Shown here in pieces: positions 23,157 to 31,790 of a stretch of 54,109 nt of DNA. The notes beneath the pieces were generated by a model, which saw nothing but the letters and a program-made list of their open reading frames with translations, searched no databases and had not been told where the DNA came from. The translations under genes were made by a program, and so were the position numbers. The first letter of the stretch is position 1. Each line of letters starts with the position of its first letter. Source of the stretch: Hungatella sp. (lineage in GTDB: Bacteria; Bacillota; Clostridia; Lachnospirales; Lachnospiraceae); contig JAAWHK010000005.1 in the NCBI GenBank assembly GCA_022795805.1, positions 1-54,109 of the forward strand, read 5' to 3'.

Positions 23157-24209
23157 ATGAGCAAAAATACAGAGCAGAAATATACCTACCGGGAACTTTC
23201 TGCTTTCTGTCTGCAGATGTCCCTTCTTTTGAAGGCTGCGGTTCCCGTGGATGAAGGGCTGCGGATCATGGCGGAAGACGGGGCGGACGAGGACGAGAAA
23301 AAGCGGCTTTTATTTCTGGCGGACGAAATTGAACTGGGATGCCCGGTTTTTGAGGCCCTGGAGAAGTCGGGAAGTTTTCCCGAGTATGTGGTGAAGATGG
23401 CGAAACTGGGTGACCAGACGGGAACCCTGGATCAGATGATGGAGGCCCTGTCTGTCTACTACGACAAGGAGGACCGAATGCTGCGGAATATCCGCAATGC
23501 CATCACCTACCCGGTTATGATGGTGCTGATGCTTCTGGTGGTGCTTTTTGTGCTGTTTACCAGGGTTATGCCCATATTTGAGGAGGTCTACGAACAGCTG
23601 GGGGCTCAGATATCACCGGTGTCCCAGACGGCTGTAAGGCTGGGAGGTGTGTTCAGCGGCGTGGCTTTGGCTGCCGCCGCGGTGGTGGCCCTCGTGGTGT
23701 GCGGCGTGTACGCGGCCTCCAAGCTGGGCAAAAAGATCCGTGTTGTGGAAAGCATGATGGAAAGATTTAAGCGGTCCAACAAGACCGCGCTTCTGGTGGC
23801 AAAGCGCAGGTGCACATCGGTTCTGGCTCTGACTTTAAAGAGCGGCCTGGAGCTGGAGAAGGGCATTGAGCTGGCAGATGAGCTGGCGGGCAATTCAAAG
23901 GTGCAGGAGTACCTTACCGCGTGTAAGGATGAACTGGAGATCGGAAAGGGCTATGATGAAGCCATGAAGAACTCAGGACTGTTCAGCGGTTTCCAGATTC
24001 AGATGATCAAGGTGGGCAACCGAAGCGGCCGGCTGGACAGCGTGATGGAGGATATCTCCCGGGGATATGAGGAGGAGGCGGACGCTTCCATAGACAATAC
24101 CATCTCCAGGCTGGAGCCCACCATCGTGGCGGTTCTGGCGGTGTCTGTAGGCATGGTGCTTCTCTCGGTGATGCTGCCTCTGGTGGGCATCCTGTCAGCC
24201 ATAGGATAA
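23157..24209 (+). CDS. Type II secretion/type IV pilus inner-membrane protein, GspF/PilC family
   Basis: This 350-residue protein has the duplicated T2SSF domain layout: cytoplasmic helical domain (about 10-120), membrane helix (about 120-145), second hydrophobic stretch (about 170-195), second cytoplasmic domain and a C-terminal membrane helix (about 320-345). Motifs such as KMAKLGDQTGTLDQMMEAL and its second copy MIKVGNRSGRLDSVMEDIS show the internal repeat. It is the polytopic platform of pilus assembly machines. ATG 23157 has AAGGAG upstream; longer frames from 23058 overlap the lipoprotein gene and are rejected. No PilB-type assembly ATPase is encoded nearby. Confidence 0.9.
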   Translation: MSKNTEQKYTYRELSAFCLQMSLLLKAAVPVDEGLRIMAEDGADEDEKKRLLFLADEIELGCPVFEALEKSGSFPEYVVKMAKLGDQTGTLDQMMEALSVYYDKEDRMLRNIRNAITYPVMMVLMLLVVLFVLFTRVMPIFEEVYEQLGAQISPVSQTAVRLGGVFSGVALAAAAVVALVVCGVYAASKLGKKIRVVESMMERFKRSNKTALLVAKRRCTSVLALTLKSGLELEKGIELADELAGNSKVQEYLTACKDELEIGKGYDEAMKNSGLFSGFQIQMIKVGNRSGRLDSVMEDISRGYEEEADASIDNTISRLEPTIVAVLAVSVGMVLLSVMLPLVGILSAIG

Positions 24210-24220
24210 GGTGGGTGCCT

Positions 24221-24547
24221 GTGAAAAAATTAAAGACAAGTTGGAATGGGATAAAGGGATACGTGGCGTCGGCCCTGTGCTTCGGAGCGGTTATAGGGCT
24301 GTTTTTGAACGGAGTGCTGTCCATGTCAGACAGGATGGACAGGGAAGGGGAGGAGACTCTCCGCAGCGCGATTGCCCGGGCATCGGTGCAGTGCTATGCG
24401 ATTGAGGGGCGGTATCCGCCGTCTGTGGAATACCTGGAGGAGAATTACGGTATCAAGATTGACAGAAAGCGGTTTAATGTATTTTACGAGGGCTTTGCCT
24501 CCAATGTCATGCCGGAGATTACGGTATTTTCCAGTGCGGAAGAGTAA
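24221..24547 (+). CDS. Small pilus-cluster protein with one N-terminal membrane segment
   Basis: This 108-residue protein has a basic start (MKKLKTSW), one hydrophobic helix (about 13-33), an amphipathic helix containing ARASVQCYAIEGRYPPSVEYL, then a short beta-rich end. The phrase Cys-Tyr-Ala-Ile-Glu-Gly-Arg-Tyr-Pro resembles the helix-to-globular junction of bacterial pilins and pseudopilins. There is no canonical prepilin peptidase site with Glu at +5. Start: GTG 24221 fits the AAGGTGGG sequence 6 nt upstream; GTG 24215 is the alternative. Its place between the PilC-like gene and other single-helix proteins suggests a pseudopilin-like role, unproven. Confidence 0.65.
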   Translation: MKKLKTSWNGIKGYVASALCFGAVIGLFLNGVLSMSDRMDREGEETLRSAIARASVQCYAIEGRYPPSVEYLEENYGIKIDRKRFNVFYEGFASNVMPEITVFSSAEE

Positions 24548-24562
24548 AGGGGGAGAGAAAGG

Positions 24563-25057
24563 TTGAAACAGCAGAGACATCAAAACGGGCAGACCATGAA
24601 CCTTCTTTTCACCATGCTCCTGTTTCTGGTTTTTGTTCTGTGCGCGCTGTTCACGGTCCTTATCGGAGGAAAGGTTTACGAGAACATCAACAGTCGGATT
24701 GAGGAGAATTATTCCGGGCAGGTGGTGCTCAACTATGTGGCCAACAAGGTGAGGCAGAGCGACCGGGCGGGCAGTGTGACGGTGAAGGATATGGAAGGGA
24801 CCTCCGTGCTGGAGCTGGCCCAGGAAATCAACGGCGCTTCCTACGTAACCTGGATCTATTACCGGGACGGCGCGGTCCGGGAGCTGTTTACGGACACGGA
24901 AAGCGGCCTGGGGCTTAAGGACGGTCTGGAGATTATCGGGTGTGAGGGCCTGACCTTCAGTCAGGAGGGCGCTGTCCTGAAGGTGGTTGCGGCAGGAGAT
25001 GCAGGAGGGACACTGTTTTTAAATGTCAGAAGCGGAGGCGTGGAAGATGAAGAGTAA
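24563..25057 (+). CDS. DUF4860-like single-membrane-segment protein in the pilus cluster
   Basis: This 164-residue protein has a short basic N terminus, NGQTMNLLFTMLLFLVFVLC as its membrane helix (about 9-34), and an extracytoplasmic region of about 125 residues rich in beta-type sequence. It resembles the DUF4860 proteins found in pilus-type clusters of Lachnospiraceae; that family name is from memory of the pattern and should be checked. The start is TTG 24563, preceded by GGGGGAGAGAAA. It overlaps the next gene by 11 bp. Confidence 0.65.
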   Translation: MKQQRHQNGQTMNLLFTMLLFLVFVLCALFTVLIGGKVYENINSRIEENYSGQVVLNYVANKVRQSDRAGSVTVKDMEGTSVLELAQEINGASYVTWIYYRDGAVRELFTDTESGLGLKDGLEIIGCEGLTFSQEGAVLKVVAAGDAGGTLFLNVRSGGVEDEE

Positions 25058-25496
25058 ACGGGATTCAGGGACCGCATTGTTTCTTATGGAGATGATTGCG
25101 GTGGTATGCTTTTTTATTCTGTGCGCCAGTGTCTGTATCCTGGTGTTTGTGAGAGCCAACAACTTAAGCCGTCTGGCTAAGGACACCAACCAGGCGTCCC
25201 TGGCAGCGGAGAGCGTGGCGGAGGTGTGGAAGGCTCAGGAGGTCCAGGGGCTTACGGAACGCTTCGGAATGTCAGGCGGCCAGTCGTCAGGGGTCATCTA
25301 CTGGAATCAGCAGTGGGAGAGTGCGGATCAGGAGGAGGCCGGGTTTGCGGCGGAATTTACCGCGGCCCGGGAAGGCCGTGTGGAGGAGGCGCAGATCCGG
25401 ATCGTGCGTCTGGAGGACGACACGGAGCTGTTTACTCTGACGGCCAAAAGGCTCCTGAATCAGCAGCCTAACAGGAAGGAAATCGGATATGAATGA
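25047..25496 (+). CDS. Pseudopilin-like single-membrane-segment protein
   Basis: This 149-residue protein has a basic leader MKSKRDSG followed by a long hydrophobic helix (about 9-33) and a helix with LAAESVAEVWKAQEV, then a beta-rich C-terminal part. The order (charged leader ending in Gly, hydrophobic helix with an early acidic residue, Glu15) resembles a type IV prepilin, but the acid is at +7 after the Gly, not +5, so cleavage is uncertain. ATG 25047 lies 8 nt after GGAGG, inside the end of the preceding gene. Four such genes in a row point to a minor-pilin set. Confidence 0.6.
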   Translation: MKSKRDSGTALFLMEMIAVVCFFILCASVCILVFVRANNLSRLAKDTNQASLAAESVAEVWKAQEVQGLTERFGMSGGQSSGVIYWNQQWESADQEEAGFAAEFTAAREGRVEEAQIRIVRLEDDTELFTLTAKRLLNQQPNRKEIGYE

Positions 25497-25953
25497 CAAG
25501 CAGTCGGGGGGAAGGGCCAACATAGGAACATCTTCCCTGATATTGATCTTTATTATATTGTGCCTGACTATTTTCGGGCTCCTCTCTCTCAGCAGCGCCG
25601 GCAGCGACTGGAAGCTGGCCGAAAAAAACGCCGAATCCATTCGCGGTTACTATGAGGCGGACAGCCTGGCGGTGGAGTTTACGGCTATGGTGGAGGAGGT
25701 CCTGGCTCAGTGCGGCCAGGTATCTTCCGACGAGGAGTATGTGAAGCTGGTGAGAGAAAAGCTGGGAGAGTTTTACCGGGAGGACACCAATACGGTTCAG
25801 ACGGATGTGGAGATGCCCTACGGGCAGATGCTCCATGTGGAGCTGGAGGTGTGCCGGGAGGCAGAGAGCGGTTACAGGATCGTCACATGGAATGTATACC
25901 ACTCAGTGGATTATGAAATTGACCAGTCCAGGCCGGTGTGGACCGGGGGCTGA
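25489..25953 (+). CDS. Small single-membrane-segment protein in the pilus cluster
   Basis: This 154-residue protein has a polar start with GGRANIG, a hydrophobic helix (about 14-34), and a soluble acidic domain of about 120 residues outside or inside the membrane. I do not recognise the family. Helix GSDWKLAEKNAESIRGYYEAD after the membrane segment resembles the stalk helix of pilin-like proteins. It overlaps the preceding gene by 8 bp and lies 18 bp before pilT, so it is translated as part of the same operon. Confidence 0.6.
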   Translation: MNDKQSGGRANIGTSSLILIFIILCLTIFGLLSLSSAGSDWKLAEKNAESIRGYYEADSLAVEFTAMVEEVLAQCGQVSSDEEYVKLVREKLGEFYREDTNTVQTDVEMPYGQMLHVELEVCREAESGYRIVTWNVYHSVDYEIDQSRPVWTGG

Positions 25954-25971
25954 TAAGGAGGAAGTCGGAAC

Positions 25972-27036
25972 ATGAATATAAAAGAAGTGCTGGAGCAGGC
26001 GGTGCAGAGAGAGGCATCGGATATTTTTCTGGTAGCCGGAATGCCCCTTTCCTACAAGATAGGAGGTCGGATTCAGGAGTACGAAAGCAGCAAACTGTCC
26101 CCGGGGCAGATCGAGGAGATGATCGGGCAGCTGTACCATACGGCCAGCGAGCGCAGTATGAAGAAGGTGCGGGAGGTGGGGGACGACGATTTTTCATTCG
26201 CCGTTCCGGATCTCTCAAGATTCAGGGCCAATGTGTTTCAGCAGAGAGGATCGCTGGCTGCCATCATCCGCATTATTACCTTTGACCTGCCGGATTACAC
26301 ACAGCTTCATCTTCCCAGGACCATCATAGACGTGGCGAAGATGACCAAGGGTATGGTCCTGGTTACAGGGCCTGCGGGAAGCGGAAAGAGCACTACCCTG
26401 TCATGCATTATCAACGAAATCAATCACACGAGAAACGCTCATGTCATTACCCTGGAGGACCCCATCGAGTATCTTCACCGTCATGACAAGAGCGTGGTGT
26501 CCCAGAGGGAGGTGGGGACTGACACGGAGAGTTATGTGTCCGGCCTGAGAGCAGCGCTGAGACAGGCTCCCGACGTGATTCTTTTGGGGGAGATGAGGGA
26601 CAATGAGACCATAAAGACAGCCATGACGGCGGCGGAGACGGGGCATCTGGTGATCTCCACCCTTCATACGGTGGGGGCGGCCAACACCATGGACCGTATT
26701 ATCGACACCTTCCCGCCGGAACAGCAGCAGCAGATCCGGGTGCAGATCTCCATGGTCATGGAAGCGGTTATCTCCCAGCAGCTGATTCCCACGCTGGACG
26801 GCAGGGTACAGCCCGCCTTTGAGATTATGTTCTTCAACAACGCGATCCGCAACATGGTTCGGGAGTCCAAAATCCATCAGATCGACAACGTGATCGCCAC
26901 ATCCCAGAAGGAGGGTATGATCTCCATGGACGCCAGCCTGATTCAGATGTACCAGAATAAGGTTATTTCCAAGGAGAATGCCATTATCTACAGCAACAAC
27001 AGCGAGCTCATGGCCAAGAAGATCGAGCGGCTGTGA
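25972..27036 (+). CDS. pilT: PilT-family type IV pilus ATPase
   Basis: This 354-residue protein is a secretion ATPase of the PilT (retraction) branch. It has the N-terminal PAS-like domain starting ASDIFLVAGMPLSYKI, Walker A GPAGSGKST (133-141), an Asp-box around EDPIEY, Walker B with VILLGEMRD, the His-box TGHLVISTLHT and, near the C terminus, NNAIRNMVRESKIHQ, which corresponds to the PilT AIRNLIRE motif. Family knowledge makes it a hexameric motor that depolymerises pili. Here it is the only motor in the cluster, next to PilC-like and pseudopilin-like genes, so it may drive another step. AAGGAGGAAG precedes the ATG; a terminator follows. Confidence 0.92.
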   Translation: MNIKEVLEQAVQREASDIFLVAGMPLSYKIGGRIQEYESSKLSPGQIEEMIGQLYHTASERSMKKVREVGDDDFSFAVPDLSRFRANVFQQRGSLAAIIRIITFDLPDYTQLHLPRTIIDVAKMTKGMVLVTGPAGSGKSTTLSCIINEINHTRNAHVITLEDPIEYLHRHDKSVVSQREVGTDTESYVSGLRAALRQAPDVILLGEMRDNETIKTAMTAAETGHLVISTLHTVGAANTMDRIIDTFPPEQQQQIRVQISMVMEAVISQQLIPTLDGRVQPAFEIMFFNNAIRNMVRESKIHQIDNVIATSQKEGMISMDASLIQMYQNKVISKENAIIYSNNSELMAKKIERL

Positions 27037-27098
27037 CGGACGACTGGAAGGCTGGCAGCAGAGAATAAAGAAAGAATCCTGCTGCGCAGGATTTCTGT

Positions 27099-27127
27099 GC
27101 AGGCGCCAAAGGGGCGCCTGCTTTTTT
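27099..27127 (+). terminator. Rho-independent terminator of the pilus-like operon
   Basis: GCAGGCGCC (27099-27107) pairs with GGCGCCTGC (27113-27121) and runs into TTTTTT. A second small hairpin (AATCCTGC-tgc-GCAGGATT) lies just upstream. Confidence 0.88.
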
Positions 27128-27173
27128 CGTGGGTCCACCAGGCACACGTTCTTACGGGAAGATTGGGCTCTGT

Positions 27174-28169
27174 CTAGTCTTCCACTGTGAGAACTCTGAA
27201 ACCGATATCGGACCAGTTATTTCCGATGAGGTAGGAGGTGTACCTGTTTCCGGCTGCAATGTTCGTCTGGAAGGAGACTAAGGGGTCATTGCTAAAGCTT
27301 CCGCCGGTAATGGTGCCTACGACGATCATAGGCAGTTCCCGGATTACGGAGAAGGAGTTGGAGTTGGTTACATAGAACTGATAGGAACCTGCCATGGCCT
27401 GCTTGTAGGAGGTCACTTCCCTGAAACCTACATTGCGGAATACGGCGTCATGACTGTAGAGCATAACATCGTAGCTGGATCCGCTGTAGGAGAAGTTTGC
27501 CACCCTGTAACAGCCTGTATTGTAGTTCATATTGGTGCAGCCGCTGCCGGATACCTGGGACATAAGGAGGCCGCCGGCGGGAGCGTCCGCCAGAACCATG
27601 GTGTATCTCTGACCGCCTGTGAAGGGGAATGTCTGCTGAAGCAGGACGCTGCGCAGACCGGATGCGCGCCTTACGGTGACCGTATGGAAGCCGTCAGAGA
27701 CCCTGTCATACCCGGAGATGGTGCCAAAACGGGAATTATTTACATAGGTGGTATTGTCAATGGATATGCTTACGGGGAATGTGTTGGTGGAAGCGTTTAA
27801 AAATCTTACCTGCGCATTGCTTTGGGAAACATTGCAGTTTGGACAGGAGGGGAAGATGGGCAGCGTCGTAATAGGGGGCCAGATGGTACAGTTGTTGCAG
27901 CCGTCTCCGTTGGTGTTGCCCGGGTAAGCCGGAATACCGCCCTCAGGGGCGATGGGAAGGGAGATACCATAGTCATTGTCCGTACCGTTTCCCGTATTGC
28001 CCGGGTAAGCCGGGATACCGCCCTCAGGGGCGATGGGGAGAGCGATACCATAGTCATTGCCCCCATTTGCGGTGCCGGAGTATCCTCCGTCGGTGGCGGC
28101 GGGGGTTGTGATGCCATAGTCTTCCGGAGTCAGGTGAGCGCCGGAGGTATTTGTGCTATTGTCAGCCAT
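27174..28169 (-). CDS. DUF4397 domain protein with 27-residue N-terminal repeats
   Basis: This 331-residue protein starts without a signal peptide (MADNSTNTSG). Residues about 17-95 are a Gly/Pro/Asn-rich region with near-identical 27-residue repeats built on DYGI[AS]LPIAPEGGIPAYPGN; a shorter degenerate copy precedes them. A Cys-containing linker (CNNCTIWPP, PSCPNCN) leads to a beta-rich DUF4397-type domain, with AQVRFLNAS, VSISIDN and a second half to the end. DUF4397 proteins are usually extracellular. Lack of a signal peptide plus a sporulating host could fit a spore-surface protein, but that is a guess. GAGG lies 7 nt upstream of the ATG. It faces the pilT operon tail to tail. Confidence 0.75.
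   Translation of the reverse strand: MADNSTNTSGAHLTPEDYGITTPAATDGGYSGTANGGNDYGIALPIAPEGGIPAYPGNTGNGTDNDYGISLPIAPEGGIPAYPGNTNGDGCNNCTIWPPITTLPIFPSCPNCNVSQSNAQVRFLNASTNTFPVSISIDNTTYVNNSRFGTISGYDRVSDGFHTVTVRRASGLRSVLLQQTFPFTGGQRYTMVLADAPAGGLLMSQVSGSGCTNMNYNTGCYRVANFSYSGSSYDVMLYSHDAVFRNVGFREVTSYKQAMAGSYQFYVTNSNSFSVIRELPMIVVGTITGGSFSNDPLVSFQTNIAAGNRYTSYLIGNNWSDIGFRVLTVED
27916..28068 (-). repeat. 81-bp tandem repeat inside the DUF4397 gene
   Basis: The stretch beginning TTGCCCGGGTAAGCCGG recurs exactly 81 bp later (27916 and 27997), and most of the following bases match through ATACCATAGTCATTG. It encodes the 27-residue protein repeat in frame, so copy number can change without a frameshift. Confidence 0.85.
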
Positions 28170-28292
28170 AGAAGAGCCTCGATTTGTTTTTACTTTACAT
28201 TATGAGGGAGAATGATTTTGGTTCCGGAAAGGCCGGGAAAAATCCTGCAAAAGCAGGATAAAAAATTTATTCCAAGAAAAGATATATTTTTG

Positions 28293-28321
28293 TTGACAAA
28301 AGGCGATTGTCGTGTTAATAT
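28293..28321 (+). promoter_or_regulatory. Promoter of the tRNA-Thr gene
   Basis: TTGACA (28293-28298) and TAATAT (28316-28321) are separated by 17 bp, 38 bp before the tRNA. Confidence 0.8.
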
Positions 28322-28359
28322 ATCTAAGGCTTGAGCATGGCTTCAAGTTATTAGGAGAC

Positions 28360-28432
28360 GCTGATGTGGCACAGGTGGTAGCGCACCTCATTGGTAGTGA
28401 GGAGGTCACGGGTCCGAGTCCCGTCATCAGCT
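28360..28432 (+). tRNA. tRNA-Thr (anticodon GGT)
   Basis: A 73-nt cloverleaf: acceptor GCTGATG with CATCAGC, D-arm GGCACAGGTGGTAGCGC, anticodon stem CCTCA/TGAGG with loop TTGGTAG, T-loop GGTCCGAGTC. Discriminator T; CCA is not encoded. Confidence 0.93.
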
Positions 28433-28445
28433 CTTTAAGTTTACG

Positions 28446-28479
28446 GCAGGAGTTCTGTAATTCAGGACTTCTGCTTTTT
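28446..28479 (+). terminator. Terminator after tRNA-Thr
   Basis: GCAGGAGTTCTG (28446-28457) pairs with CAGGACTTCTGC (28463-28474) with two G-U pairs and is followed by TTTTT. Confidence 0.75.
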
Positions 28480-28549
28480 ACATATATCCCCCTTTTCCAA
28501 GGAAACAAAATATGGTATGATAGGTTAAATTACAGATGGAGGAACAATT

Positions 28550-30226
28550 ATGGAAGAGAACAGAGAAAGTTTGGAGGTTTCCAGAAATTTTATAGAGCAG
28601 GAGATCGATAAAGATCTGGCCGAGGGGGTCTACGACCATGTACAGACCCGTTTTCCGCCGGAACCCAACGGATACCTTCACATCGGACACGCCAAGTCCA
28701 TCCTGCTAAATTACGGTCTGGCACAAAAGTACGGCGGAAAGTTCAATATGCGGTTTGACGACACCAATCCTACCAAGGAGAGGGAGGAGTTTGTTCAGTC
28801 CATTATCGAGGATGTGAAGTGGCTTGGGGCCGATTTTGAGGACAGGCTGTTTTTTGCGTCCAATTATTTCCAGCAGATGTATGAGTGCGCCCTTCTTCTG
28901 ATCCGGAAGGGCAAGGCATATGTGTGCGATCTCAGCGCGGACGAGATTCGGGAATACCGGGGCGATTTTAAGACTCCCGGAAAAGAAAGCCCGTACAGAA
29001 ACCGCAGCATTGAGGAGAACCTGCGGCTCTTTGAGGAGATGAAGGAGGGCAGATACAAGGACGGAGAGAAAGTTCTGCGTGCCAAGATCGATATGGCCTC
29101 CGGCAATATCAACATGCGCGATCCGGTTATTTACAGGGTGGCCCATATGAACCACCATAATACGGGCGATCAGTGGTGCATCTACCCCATGTATGATTTT
29201 GCCCACCCCATTGAGGATGCCATTGAACATATTACACATTCCATCTGTACACTGGAGTTTGAGGATCACAGACCGCTGTACGACTGGGTGGTGCGGGAGT
29301 GCGAGTTTAAAAACCCGCCGCGGCAGATCGAGTTTGCAAAGCTTTATCTGACCAATGTGGTGACGGGCAAGCGGTATATCAAGAAGCTGGTGGAGGACGG
29401 CATCGTGGACGGCTGGGACGACCCGCGGCTGGTATCCATCGCGGCGCTTCGGAGAAGAGGTTACACGCCGGAGTCCATTAAAAGGTTTGTTGAGCTGGTG
29501 GGTGTGGCCAAGGGCAACAGTTCCGTGGACTATGCTATGCTGGAGTACTGTATCAGGGAGGATCTGAAACTTAAGAGACCCAGGATGATGGCCGTACTGG
29601 ATCCGGTGAAGCTGGTGATTGACAACTATCCGGAGGGGGAGACGGAGATGGTATCCATCCCCAACAATCTGGAGAATGAGACACTGGGAGAACGGCAGGT
29701 TCCCTTTGGCAGGGAGCTTTACATCGAGCGGGAGGACTTCATGGAGAATCCGCCGAAAAAGTATTTCCGGCTTTATCCGGGCAATGAAGTGCGGCTGATG
29801 GGTGCCTACTTTGTAACCTGTACAGGATGCGAAAAGGATGAGGACGGAAAGGTTACAGTGGTGCATGCCACCTATGATCCGGAGACAAAGAGCGGTTCGG
29901 ACTTCACCGGAAGGAAGGTGAAGGGTACCATCCACTGGGTGGCCAAAGATACGGCAAGGAAAGCGGAGTGCCGTCTTTACGAGAATATCGTGGACGAGGA
30001 GAAGGGAAAGCTCAACGAGGACGGGACTCTGAATCTGAATCCCAACTCCCTTACGGTGATAAGGGACTGCTATGTGGAGCCGGCATTGCAGGAGGCCAGA
30101 GCCTGTGACAGCTTCCAGTTTATGAGGAACGGATACTTCTGTGTGGACTTAAAGGACAGCAGGCCGGATCACCTGGTGTTTAACAGGATCGTGTCGCTTA
30201 AGAGTTCTTTTAAACTGAACCGGTAA
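28550..30226 (+). CDS. glnS: Glutaminyl-tRNA synthetase
   Basis: This 558-residue class I synthetase charges tRNA-Gln directly. It has the HIGH box in [16 protein letters not shown] (about 36-51), the following FDDTNP motif, and the C-terminal beta-barrel anticodon-binding domains. The KMSKS loop reads [11 protein letters not shown] where E. coli has VMSKRKLNLL, so the Lys stays but the Ser before it is Gly. GGAGG precedes the ATG. Many Firmicutes instead use GatCAB; GlnRS in Lachnospiraceae is thought to be acquired. No T-box is visible upstream. Confidence 0.95.
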   Translation: MEENRESLEVSRNFIEQEIDKDLAEGVYDHVQTRFPPEPNGYLHIGHAKSILLNYGLAQKYGGKFNMRFDDTNPTKEREEFVQSIIEDVKWLGADFEDRLFFASNYFQQMYECALLLIRKGKAYVCDLSADEIREYRGDFKTPGKESPYRNRSIEENLRLFEEMKEGRYKDGEKVLRAKIDMASGNINMRDPVIYRVAHMNHHNTGDQWCIYPMYDFAHPIEDAIEHITHSICTLEFEDHRPLYDWVVRECEFKNPPRQIEFAKLYLTNVVTGKRYIKKLVEDGIVDGWDDPRLVSIAALRRRGYTPESIKRFVELVGVAKGNSSVDYAMLEYCIREDLKLKRPRMMAVLDPVKLVIDNYPEGETEMVSIPNNLENETLGERQVPFGRELYIEREDFMENPPKKYFRLYPGNEVRLMGAYFVTCTGCEKDEDGKVTVVHATYDPETKSGSDFTGRKVKGTIHWVAKDTARKAECRLYENIVDEEKGKLNEDGTLNLNPNSLTVIRDCYVEPALQEARACDSFQFMRNGYFCVDLKDSRPDHLVFNRIVSLKSSFKLNR

Positions 30227-30261
30227 CGGGGAACCTGAATCTGACCGGAAGGGGGAAGTCC

Positions 30262-31674
30262 ATGGAACTGATGATTCCGTTAAAAGCCGGAGGCCCCAAA
30301 TCCATGTATGAACAGATTTACGAGTACGTAAAGAGGGAGATCCGCGGCGGCGGTCTGAGGGAGGGGGTACGCCTTCCCTCCACGCGGGTGCTGGCGGAGA
30401 ATCTGAAGGTCAGCCGCTCCACCACTCAGATGGCCTACGACCAGCTGACGGCGGAGGGGTACATCGAAGCTGTGCCCGGGAGAGGGTATTTCGTGCTGGG
30501 GATGGAGGAGCTGGCGGAGGTGGAGATCGAACCGGAACCGGCGGGCGGATTTATCCGGACGGAGAAGGCCGGTTCCGGCGGGGCGGTCATCGACTTTTCC
30601 CCCAGGGGAATTGATTTAAGCCATTTTCCTTACAATGCCTGGAGGAAGATCACCCGCAACACGCTGGTGGAGGATAACAGGGAGATGTTCCTCACCGGCT
30701 CTCCTCAGGGGGAACCGGCCCTTCGGGAGGCTGTGAGAGGGTATCTCCACTCTGCCCGGGGGGTAAACTGTCAGGCGGACCAGATCATTATAGGTGCCGG
30801 CAGCGAATACCTGCTGATGCTTTTGTATCAGATTATGGGGGCAGGGCGGACCATCGCCATGGAGAACCCTACCTATAAGCAGGCATACCGGGTATTCGAA
30901 AGCCTGGGCTACAAAATCATCCCGGTGGAGATGGACGGGGCGGGGATGGACGTGAGAGCGCTGGGAAGAAGCGGCGCTGATATCGCCTACGTGATGCCCT
31001 CCCACCAGTATCCCACGGGGATCGTCATGCCGGTTGTCAGAAGGCAGGAACTTCTCCAGTGGGCGGGGCAGAAAAAAGACAGGTTTCTCATAGAAGACGA
31101 TTACGACAGCGAATTCAGGTACAGAGGCAGGCCCATTCCGGCCCTCCAGGGACTGGACAAGTCCGGGAAGGTGATCTACATGGGAACCTTTTCCAAGTCC
31201 ATCGCACCGGCCATCCGTATTGGCTACATGGTGCTTCCGCGGCCTCTTCTGGGAGTCTACCGAGAGAAGCTGGGGTTCTATGCGTCCACGGTATCCAGGA
31301 TCGATCAGAACATTATCTATCAGTTTCTGACAGGCGGGTATTATGAGCGGCATTTGAATCGGATGAGAGCTATCTATAAAGGAAAGCACGATCTGCTGCT
31401 GGGACGGCTGAAAGAACTGGAGGAGGACTTTGAGATATACGGGGAGAATGCGGGACTTCACATCCTTCTTAGGAATCGAAAGGGGAAAGCAGAGAGCCGG
31501 CTGGTGGAGCAGGCACAGGAGAGAGGGGTGAGAGTCTACGGACTGTCATCCTGCTGCATCGGCGAAGAGCACGTAAGCCGTTCTTCCACCGTGGTTCTGG
31601 GGTATGCCAGGCTCAGTGAGGAGCAGATTAATAGGGGAACCGGACTGCTGCGGGAGGCATGGAAGGAGAGCTGA
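30262..31674 (+). CDS. MocR-type regulator (GntR DNA-binding + aminotransferase-like domain)
   Basis: This 470-residue protein fuses a GntR winged helix (about 10-80; SRSTTQMAYDQLTAEGYIEAVPGRGYFVL) to a class I/II aminotransferase fold (about 115-465). PLP-site features are YLLMLLYQ after GAGSEY, ENPTYKQAYRVF, DDYDSEFRY and TFSKSIAPAIRIGY with the Schiff-base Lys. Members such as PdxR and GabR regulate vitamin B6 or amino-acid genes. No pdx or gab gene is present here, so the target is unknown. GGGGG-type ribosome binding sequence lies upstream, 35 bp after glnS. Confidence 0.9.
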   Translation: MELMIPLKAGGPKSMYEQIYEYVKREIRGGGLREGVRLPSTRVLAENLKVSRSTTQMAYDQLTAEGYIEAVPGRGYFVLGMEELAEVEIEPEPAGGFIRTEKAGSGGAVIDFSPRGIDLSHFPYNAWRKITRNTLVEDNREMFLTGSPQGEPALREAVRGYLHSARGVNCQADQIIIGAGSEYLLMLLYQIMGAGRTIAMENPTYKQAYRVFESLGYKIIPVEMDGAGMDVRALGRSGADIAYVMPSHQYPTGIVMPVVRRQELLQWAGQKKDRFLIEDDYDSEFRYRGRPIPALQGLDKSGKVIYMGTFSKSIAPAIRIGYMVLPRPLLGVYREKLGFYASTVSRIDQNIIYQFLTGGYYERHLNRMRAIYKGKHDLLLGRLKELEEDFEIYGENAGLHILLRNRKGKAESRLVEQAQERGVRVYGLSSCCIGEEHVSRSSTVVLGYARLSEEQINRGTGLLREAWKES

Positions 31675-31691
31675 CGGGCTGACAGACTTCT

Positions 31692-31741
31692 GCCGCCAAA
31701 AAGGGTGTGTACGGTTTCACGGCACACCCTCTTTTGGCGGC
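31692..31741. terminator. Bidirectional terminator between the MocR gene and the minus-strand gene
   Basis: GCCGCCAAAAAGGGTGTG and CACACCCTCTTTTGGCGGC form a long inverted repeat. The inner stem GGGTGTG/CACACCC is followed by TCTTTT on the plus strand and TTTTT on the minus strand, so it serves both convergent genes. Confidence 0.82.
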
Positions 31742-31790
31742 AGAAAAGTTTATGTCACGGCCGGCGAAAACCCGGCGGACAGCAGCGGAC

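Noticed and set aside
27916..28068. Regular repeats considered as a CRISPR array
   Set aside because: Only two full copies exist, they are 81 bp apart with no unique spacers, and they are in frame within a protein gene.
28706..29935. A 409-codon open frame on the minus strand, opposite glnS
   Set aside because: It lies wholly inside a well-recognised synthetase gene, has no ribosome binding site or family motif, and its His/Leu/Pro-rich composition is typical of antisense frames in GC-rich coding DNA.
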